Assembly (NCBI GenBank): GCA_022376515.1
Contig: WTXI01000187.1
Coordinates: 1-64,000 of the forward strand
Source of the DNA: Lactifluus volemus
Lineage: Eukaryota > Basidiomycota > Agaricomycetes > Russulales > Russulaceae
Direction: 5' to 3'
Length of the DNA stretch: 64,000 nt
This document shows positions 56,691 through 64,000 of the stretch, in pieces (position 1 is the stretch's first letter; every line of letters begins with the position of its first letter). The notes under the pieces were generated by a model. It did not search any database, was not told where the DNA came from, and saw only the letters and a program-made list of their open reading frames with translations. Made by a program: the position numbers and the translations under genes.

Positions 56691-59600
56691 AGAGCTCGTG
56701 CCGCGCGACCTGGGTACGAGCCTTAGGACTGAAACGAATGTACATTAGCTATGCCAATGCCAATGCTTTGAATTTGCCCATTTCGTTTTCAAATGTCCAC
56801 AAAACGGTCGCAGATGTCGCCTTAGTCGACAGTGGAGCCACGGAAAACTTCCTTGATCAGCGCACAGTCCGTCGATGGGGGCTCAGCACTCATAAACTCC
56901 CTCACCCCCGCTACGTCTACAATGTGGATGGAACCCAGAACCAAGCTGGGACACTTGCGGAGTACTGTGTCCTTCGCTGCGTCGTAGGAGACAAGGATAC
57001 CCTCCAGCGGTTCTATGTCACCAATCTTGGCAAAGATCGTGTACTCTTGGGGCACCCCTGGCTCTCAGAGTTCAATCCTCGCATCGATTGGACCAAGGGG
57101 GAGGTGCAGAATGGAGGAGTACGGATCGAAACCAAGTGGAGGAAGTTTCAGCGCCCTCGTCAGATATACAAGGACAGGGAAAAGGAACCAGCACGCATTG
57201 ATCGCACCAACGTGGCCCAGGAATGGGCCATAAAGGCGCACCAAGACAGGTGGCCAGTGGGGAAAAGCACGAGGTGCTGCCACCCCAATACCAGGACTAT
57301 GCGGACGTCTTTGACGAAGAGAAATCCCATCGCTTCCCACCTTCACGACCAGAGGATCATGCCATCGTCTTGAAGGAGGACGCCCCAGCTACCATCAATT
57401 GTAAGGTCTATGCCCTCACGAGGGAGGAGAAGGAAGCGACCCAGAAGTTCTTGAAAGAGAATGACAGTGGGGATTCATCGAAAAGTCCAACTCTCCTTGG
57501 TCGACCCCTTGGTTCTTCATAAAGAAAAGAGATGGGAGTCTCCGACCCATCCAGGACTATAGGGAAGTGAACAGTTGGACGATTCGAGATGTGTACCCCA
57601 TCCCTCGCATCGAGCAAATTCTGGAAGCGCTGCATGGACGCACCTCTTCACGGCACTAGACATTCGTTGGGGCTATCATAACATCCAGATTCGCCCTGAG
57701 GATCGATGGAAGGCCGCGTTTAAGACTCCCTTTGGCCTGTACCAACCAAAGGTGATGCTCTTCGGCCTCCAGAACTCTCCAGCCACCTTTCAGCGTTGCA
57801 TGGATCGTGTCTTCGCTAAGATCATGAACCGCTACCCAGGGAAGGTGTTTGTGTACATGGACGACGTCTTGGTGGCCACAGGGGGAGATGTGGAGGAGCA
57901 CAGGAGGATAGTCCGAGAAATCCTCGAGATGTTCCGCCAGGAATCCTTCTTCCTCAAACTGTCGAAGTGCAAGTTTGAGCAGACCAGCATTGACTACCTT
58001 GGCATCCGCGTGGAACATGGGACTATCCGCATCGATCCCACGAAGAGGAAAGGACTATCTCAATGGCCTCGAACCTTGTCTTCAGTGAAAGAGGTCCGGA
58101 GCACGCTTGGTGTTTTGGGGTACAGAGACCATTCATTCCCCCACTTTGCACATCTTGCGGCGCCACTCACTGCTTTACTGAAGAAGGGACGACCATTCAA
58201 ATGGACGGATGAGTGCACCAAGGCCTGGATGCACTCCTCCAGATCATAGAGTCCGATCCTGTCCTCCAAAGACCTGATTATGACCGCCCCTTCGAGATGG
58301 AGGTGGACGCGTCCCAGTATGCCACTGGGGCCATCCTCTACCAACGAAATGACAAACAGAGGCTCTGTCCAGTGGGCTACCACTCCCAGACATTGAACGA
58401 AGCTGAGAGAGGGTATGACGTCCACGATAGAGAGCTCTTGGCGGTGATTCGGGGTTGCGACGATGGAGACACTTGTTCCTCTCCTCTCCCTTCACTGCCA
58501 TTGTGCACACCGATCACAATAATCTTCGATACTACCGGCAACCCCAGAGAATCAACCGACGCGTAGCAAGGTACCTCAGTGACCTTGCGGACTACAATTA
58601 CAAACTGGTGCACCGCCCAGGCAAGCTGAACAAGGCTGATGCGCTGTCCAGACCACCAGGAGTGGACGAAGGGAAACACGATAACGAAAACACCCTTGTC
58701 CTGCCTGACAAACTCTTCGCGCGGCAGCGGAGGTCAGTAGCTCGAACAACAGGTTTGGGATTGGCAAGCACGCACACCGAGCTATTTCGCAGAGCTGCAT
58801 CGCTCCTACCCACTGGACTCAGTGAATCACCACTGGGTGCACAAGGAAGACCTGTGGTCGCAGACCAGGAGGATCTGAAGCGACAGATCTTGCATGAGTA
58901 CCATGACCACGCCTTGGCTGGGCACCCAGGCATCGCCACGACGCTTCAGAAGGTGTCTGAGGACTACTGGTGGCCACGATGCGACAGTTCGTCCAGAACT
59001 ACGTTAAGGGATGTGCAACTTGCCAAATGACGAAACCCAACACTGTGAAACCTAAACCACCATTGATGCCGATCACTGTTGAACCGAAGGCAATCCCTTT
59101 CCAGACCATTTCCCTTGACCTCATCACCGATCTCCCAGTCTCAAAGGGATATGACTCGATCCTCACAGTAGTGGACCACGATTGCTCGAAGGCAGCCTTC
59201 TTCTTGCCCTGTCAGAAGACAATTGACGCAGAAGAAGTGGCCCGGCTCTATGTGGAGCACATCTTCCCTCTCTTTGGCTGCCCCCACCACATCATCTCGG
59301 ACAGAGATCCCCGTTTTACTGCACACTTCACCCGCCAGATGTGTGAACTGCTAGGAATCACACAGAACATCAGCTCTGCTTATCATCCGCAGACTGATGG
59401 ACAATCGGAACGCGCTAATCAGTGGGTGGAGCAGTATTTACGGATCTATGGAAGCAGCCAACAAGACGACTGGGCAAACCTTCTTCCTCTTGCCCAATTT
59501 GTTCACAACTCCTGGCCAAATGCGAGCACAGGGAAGGCTCCCTGTGAGCTCTTGTGGGGCGCAAACCCAATCATTCACCCCTCCGGAAAAAGCACAAATA

Positions 59601-61133
59601 TCCCAGTGTTACATCAAAGACAAATGTGGCTTAAGGAGGCTAGGGAGCGCGCCCAGGATGCTATCAGAAAAGCGCAGGAACTGTGGCTGAAAAGGCGCCA
59701 GAGAAAGAAGGGTCAAAGGCACTTCTACCCATTCGAAAAAGGACAACAAGTATTGTTGGAAGGAACAAACCTAAAGACAATCTACCGTCCGCAAAGTTGG
59801 GACCCAAAAGATATGGTCCATTCCCCATCATTGACGTCATTTCCCCAGTGGTGTACCGCCTCCAGCTTCCCCCACATTGGCGCATTCACAATGTCTTCCA
59901 TGCGTCCTTGTTAACGCCTTACAAGGAGACGGAAGAGCATGGGCGCAACTTCACAGAACCGCCACCTGATCTGATGGAAGGCGAACCAGAATATGAGGTG
60001 GAGCAGATCATTGATGCGCGCAAGAAAGGGAAGGCAGAAAAGCTTGAGTATCTCCTTCGTTGGAAGGGATATTCACCCGCTCATGATAGTTGGGAACCCG
60101 CTGGCAATGTGAAAGCTCCAGAGCTCATTAAGGAGTTCTATCAGCGCAACCCCAATGCGATAGGAGGGGGGAGGATAAAAGCCAAGAGAAAACGACGTAT
60201 TCGCACCATCATCACCCCCACTACCTCCTCCTCCATGAGTAATGCCCTACAACTTGCGTTCCAGTACCCCAACTCGGAGGATGACTACCTCCAACTCCTC
60301 GACTCGTCGTTCAACTCCCTCGCGGTCTGTGAGGGGGGAGAGTGGTCCCTCTCAGAGGCGTCCCTTGCCGAGGACACCCCAGCAGAACCAGCCCAGATCA
60401 GCGCCTCCACCGTACAGGAGGACCACCCGCTCGCCTCGCCAAGAGCCTCGCCGCAGCCCTCGTACCATCCGAGGACCCCATCTCCTCTCCCAGGCCCGAC
60501 GCCGCCTCCCCAACTCTCGCCTATCCAGGAAGCCCTGGAGACGCTAGCAGCGGACATGAGGTTCCAGCCAGAAGTCATGTCGCTGGAGACCCCCACGCGC
60601 TGCGATCCGAATCCCCTCACGATCCCTGGAAGGTCTTCAGCTGGGCCCAACCTTCTGCAGGTGACGGTGCTCATCAACTCCAGGGGATACGTGCAGCAGA
60701 TGGGGACGGCCTACCGTCCACTCGTCGTCGCGTCTTCGTCGCATGGGGGGCCGTCTGGTGGTGATTCCGGAGTCAGCCCTCTGAGAATCACTGGCAAGCG
60801 CAAGAGGAAGGGGAAGAAGTCAATTATTGCGGCAAGTGCAACAAGGACGGGGTGGACCACAAGTACGAGAACTGTCCTTTGTGGAGGGAGTGCCTCTATT
60901 GCCAGAAGAGAGGGCACTACTCCCATGACTGTCACCACCCCCATACGCGTTGCACTGTCTATAGGTGCCGGGTCTTCCCTGACCACCAGTACTATGGGAG
61001 GAACTGTCCTGTCAAGGCCACGGAGTTGCGGCCCGTTACTCATCTTTGGGATGAGTATGACGCAGATGACGTCGACGCAGGTGAGGCGCTTTGGGATGAC
61101 ATTGACTGGGAGTCCATGGACAGGGGTGACTGA
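56687..61133 (+). pseudogene. Pol of element B, multiple frameshifts
   Basis: Entered in -1 at TTT TGA. Domains in order: retropepsin (VDSGATENFLDQRTV); RT (FTALDIRWGYHN, VYMDDVLVATGG); RNase H (MEVDASQYATGAIL, VHDRELLAVI, HTDHNNLRYY); integrase finger (HDHALAGHPG...CATC); the core (SLDLITDLP, IISDRDPRFTAHF, DGQSERANQ); and a chromodomain (EYEVEQIIDARKKG, YLLRWKGYSP, DSWEPAGNV). A Pro/Ser linker follows, then three CCHC modules at 60835-61020. At least six frame changes occur (for example near 57250, 57520, 58220, 58470, 59000, 59800 and 60830), so it is dead as read; assembly errors could account for some. Confidence 0.9.
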
Positions 61134-61157
61134 GGCGCATGGTGGTACATGCGCCTA

Positions 61158-61170
61158 GGAGAGAGGGTAC
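61158..61170 (+). other. Polypurine tract of element B
   Basis: AGGAGAGAGGG lies directly before the 3' LTR, the expected plus-strand primer. GTAC separates the run from the LTR start. Confidence 0.65.
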
Positions 61171-62102
61171 TGTTACGGTTATGCGGGCCGCCCGGCCCAT
61201 TTCTTACTGTTTTCCGTCTGATTTTCGACTTGTGTTGTGACCTAGGATCCCTTTCCTTGGCCAGCCCCTTCTGTTCCGCTTCTAGGGGCTGTGCGTCGCC
61301 GTTTTGGACGTGTATTTGACTCAGGGATCATGACTCAAATCTTGAGTCAGCGTTCTTGACTCAGATCTTGAGTCAGACGCACTGAGTCAGTTCTTGAGTC
61401 ATCAGAACTGACTCAGGTCCTTAGTCAATAGTCTTGACTTCGCTACTGTACTGTGACCTTTGTAGGATAGTTGGCTGGCCCTCTGTACGCATAAATAGGG
61501 CCCTGTAGACGAGCTAAAGCCCCAGCTTCAGCTTCGTCTAGAATCGCAGTTCATTGTCTCCTGCTCACACTCGCATCGCATCTTCTCCTCTCTTCTTGTG
61601 AATCCCCTCTTCGTACCTTGATCTAGGTACTTCGCGCCACGATCAGACATCTGTGAACTTGTTCCATTTCCGTGAACAAGTCCCCAGACGCCTGAACCCT
61701 AATACGAACGCGCTGTGAGAAGTAGTCCCCACTTCTCACCCCGCGTCCGCCCTCGAACCTTAGTTCAACCTCTCACGAGTGTCCTTGGAAGGCGAGCATC
61801 TCTTGCATTCCAAACACTCGCGCCCGTGTTGCGGTTGAACCTACACATCGTCATTAACCCATCTGCCACCGTCTATCCTCTTTGGGAACGGTAACTCCGA
61901 CCATCGCGTGCGCCGGCCCGCTAGTCCGTCTCGCGCGATACAGACACCCAGAGTTCGCACAGTCAAGTCTACTCCACACAGGACCTTGCCTGCGCGTGCT
62001 AGAATCGACTATTTGGTGTTGCTAGTCTTGTCCGACTCGCCACAGCAAATAGCCAACCAGAACGACGCTCACTTCGAGCCACGGTCCCTGCGAACCGTGA
62101 CA
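61171..62102 (+). repeat. 3' LTR of element B
   Basis: A 932 bp copy with the same ends, TGASTCA cluster (61317-61415), TATA box and AGCTTCAGCTT (61524-61534) as the 5' LTR. Differences are concentrated downstream of the transcript start. Confidence 0.94.
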
Positions 62103-62222
62103 ATGATCGAGTCACCGCTTTTCACGCCACCGCGCCTCATCGGCCGGAATCCCTGCGGACACTTGAAGAGTGGCAGCCCCAACGGCTGTGTTGCAGGAGG
62201 AAGACTCGGCTACCGAAAGTGA
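62103..62222 (+). other. Possible truncated exon next to element B
   Basis: Directly after the LTR an open frame reads IESPLFTPPRLIGRNPCGHL and ends at a good donor, AAA|GTGAGTAG. I do not recognise it, and it is not an obvious continuation of the MULE gene on the other side of B. That agrees with the mismatched flanks of B. Confidence 0.4.
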
Positions 62223-63310
62223 GTAGAGTGGTCAAGAGGTTACCATCAGGCCCGGGTGCGAGTTGTTGGGTAGTGCTGAGCAGTCTGCAAAATACGTGGA
62301 CAATACCTTGCCACGTGTGTCAAATGTGACGTAAGTAGAATCGGACTCGAGCACACCAGTCAACACGGCATTTTAATAGTTATCTGCCTGCTCCCGCTTC
62401 CGTCGACAGGCTGCGGCACGAAACTGAAGGTCAGAGTCAAAGAGAAAGTGATTTCGTGATTGGAGCTATAGGATTAGCAGCCTTTGAACTTGGGGAAAGA
62501 AAAGGAAACACACGAAGTTGAAGGTTACGCAGTATAGCCAAGAAGTCCAACTCCTTGAAAGTGTCCTTGTTGATTGAGGATTGCAGACAGGGATATGAAG
62601 TGAACAAGGAACGATGAGAGTTACGATGTGTGATGGAAATGGTAATGAGGCCATTGGGGGAGCAGGAAACATGGGACAAAAGCTCACCTAGACTGGGTGT
62701 ATCCCCTTGAGAGATTCGAGGCAGACCAAGTACTTTGGCGCGCGGGTGAGGCACGGACAGGGCGTGACCCTGACAGGTCACGCCCTGTTCAAAAAGACAT
62801 GGCAGAAGCATATAACAATGGAATCCACAGAGAGATCCATGTAAAAAGTTTATGATAACTTTGACAGACAGAGACAAAACATACCCTGTCCCACAACGAT
62901 AGCATATTGCAACAGTGGGCATGACCCTGCGGGTCACGCCAATATATCGATCAGAAAAACATACCAGAGTGACAGTAACACATCACAAAACATACTCGTT
63001 AAGGCACAACATATGTTTTTTTTTGTGCGGAACAAACAGGAAAGGCAGGCAATCGACACGAAAAAAGGACGGAAGGACCGTAAGAGTTTCATCCGAAGGC
63101 CAAGAAAGGAAAATGATGATGTAAGTTGATTACCAACACCTGTCATCAGCGGGTGTGATTACGGGCGCATAGACCTTGCAAGCAAGGTAATTACTATCTT
63201 CGTCTATCTGATACATCGCTTTACAAAAAAAAAAAGAAGGTTCTCAACTATATCGGTTCGCCCTTCCCATCTTTTACTTAGTTCCTTTTTGTCTGAGAAC
63301 ACCACGCAGA
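62223..63310. other. Intergenic with palindromes, no gene seen
   Basis: Apart from the palindromes described separately and an 18 nt word at 63173-63190 that also occurs at 28526-28543, nothing is recognised. Minus-strand frames at 62437-62937 lack known motifs. Confidence 0.4.
62756..62941. repeat. Two related GGCGTGACC palindromes
   Basis: 62757-62788 forms a perfect 13 bp stem (ACAGGGCGTGACC / GGTCACGCCCTGT) with a 6 nt loop. 62918-62940 forms GGCATGACCC-TGC-GGGTCACGCC with one mismatch. The two share the GGCGTGACCC arm and lie about 130 bp apart. Confidence 0.8.
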
Positions 63311-63314
63311 GATT

Positions 63315-64000
63315 ATGAACTATGATCCTGGTCTGCCAGTGTTTGACCTAATGCACCTTTGGACGACTCGTGCGCGCCCACAGCTGAGGGTTCCGTGATG
63401 TCATCCGTGAAGGCTTGGTCCAAAGCTGGTTTCCCTATCAAATAAATGATCCTCGTTGTCCCATCGTACGGGAATTCCTTCCGGCGTAACCCTACGTATG
63501 CCCTTGACTTGTCGACCAACATCATACTCTACGCACCTTTCAACAAATCTGCTCAACCCGCGAGCGACAAATAGGGTTCCACGGCGGGCGGTGTTGACAA
63601 ATGCGGAAATCCGAAGGTTGTCAGTGGCGTCTTCCTTCTGGGCATTGGTCTATGATGGGTTCCTCACGACGAATGGAAATGCTGCAAGCGGGATCGACTA
63701 CATCTTCGATAACTGGAGCGAGACTGTGAGCACTCTGAGCCCTTTTAGAAACTACCCGAGGAGTTCGCTGATGATGGTCCTTTGAACTTAGCCTTTCGTG
63801 TACAACGCCACATCGCAAGTGATGACTATCGGAGATTCGAAGCTATTGGACAGCGTGGAAATGGTGGACCGGGGACAAGTGGAGGATGCTTATGCCGAGG
63901 TTTATGTTGTTCAATCAGGTGTCCGAGGCGATAGATGGAGGACGTGCTCCGTGGTCATGTGGTGATTGTTTGTTGCAGTATTTGTACCACTGCCCACGGC
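63315..64000 (+). pseudogene. GH18 chitinase pseudogene, continues past the window
   Basis: Pieces in different frames follow the family order: IMNYDPG; APLDDSCAP-like LDDSCAPTAEGSVMSSVKAW; SKAGFPIK then a stop, MILVVPSYGNSFRRNP; CGNPKVVSGVF; FWALVYDGFLTTNGNAASGI; DYIFDNWSET; an intron (GTGAGCAC...AACTTAG, about 63724-63790); and PFVYNATSQVM. Stops (for example TAA near 63446 and TAG near 63571) and frame changes show it is dead. The catalytic DxxDxDxE part should lie upstream and was not found. GH18 enzymes hydrolyse chitin. Confidence 0.82.

Larger units (their letters stand above)
53648..62102 (+). mobile_element. Ty3/gypsy chromovirus, element B, frameshifted
   Basis: The element has LTRs of 935 bp (53648-54582) and 932 bp (61171-62102) that differ by roughly 40 positions by eye. 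Between them lie a putative self-primed PBS, gag, a -1 shift, pol (PR, RT, RH, INT, chromodomain), three C-terminal CCHC modules and a polypurine tract. It interrupts the MULE gene on the left. The 5 bp flanks differ (CCATC left, ATGAT right), so this may be a recombinant between two insertions. Many small frameshifts mean it cannot encode full proteins as read. Confidence 0.93.

Overview
The window looks like a gene-poor, transposon-rich stretch of an Agaricomycete (mushroom-forming basidiomycete) genome. The evidence is short 49-73 nt introns with GTRNGT donors, a sedolisin (S53) family, a GH47 mannosidase, SEC11 and TRM82 homologues, a SWIM-type MULE transposase, and two Tf1/sushi-like chromovirus families. 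The species cannot be named from sequence alone. No rRNA, tRNA or CRISPR array was recognised.

Layout. 1-11524: a decayed gypsy copy (called A', minus strand) carries a solo LTR of another family (B). It abuts a nearly intact gypsy element of its own family (A, 3848-11524, LTRs about 99.5% identical). 11525-16700: a fragment of a topoisomerase II gene split by a solo LTR (C), then a 1.5 kb non-autonomous TIR element filled with a GC-rich minisatellite. 16712-19817: two intact divergently transcribed housekeeping genes, SEC11 and TRM82. 20491-28790: a sedolisin gene broken by a 3.47 kb TIR element and by a solo LTR (D), plus a duplicated 3' fragment. 29696-31896: an intact GH47 alpha-1,2-mannosidase. 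32506-40149: a nearly intact LINE with A30 tail and 13-14 bp target-site duplication. 40.5-44.4 kb: two broken copies of glucosamine-6-phosphate isomerase, a NACHT-protein scrap, and a small secreted 14-cysteine protein. 46702-48844: an intact sedolisin paralogue. 50750-53647: a MULE transposase whose 5' end is cut by gypsy element B (53648-62102). 63315-64000: a decayed GH18 chitinase running off the window.

Main observations. Both gypsy families carry an 11-12 nt stretch just inside the 5' LTR that is complementary to LTR sequence about 35 nt downstream of the TATA box. This is the arrangement expected for Tf1-type self-priming. Both place pol in the -1 frame at a shared T-TTT-TRA site at the gag stop. 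Both encode three consecutive CCHC-type zinc-knuckle modules after the chromodomain, which I do not recognise as a standard part of Pol. The B LTR carries eight perfect TGASTCA (Gcn4/AP-1-type) sites in 99 bp upstream of its TATA box. Two unrelated-looking TIR elements share the terminus CATCAGGAA(A/G)ATC with subterminal repeat arrays and may define one DNA-transposon group.

The order of some events can be read. Solo LTR B entered A' (TSD GTGAA), solo LTR C entered the TOP2 fragment (TSD AAAAC), solo LTR D entered sedolisin (TSD CGTAT), and the LINE entered unique DNA. Elements A and B both lack matching duplications, which suggests recombination after insertion.
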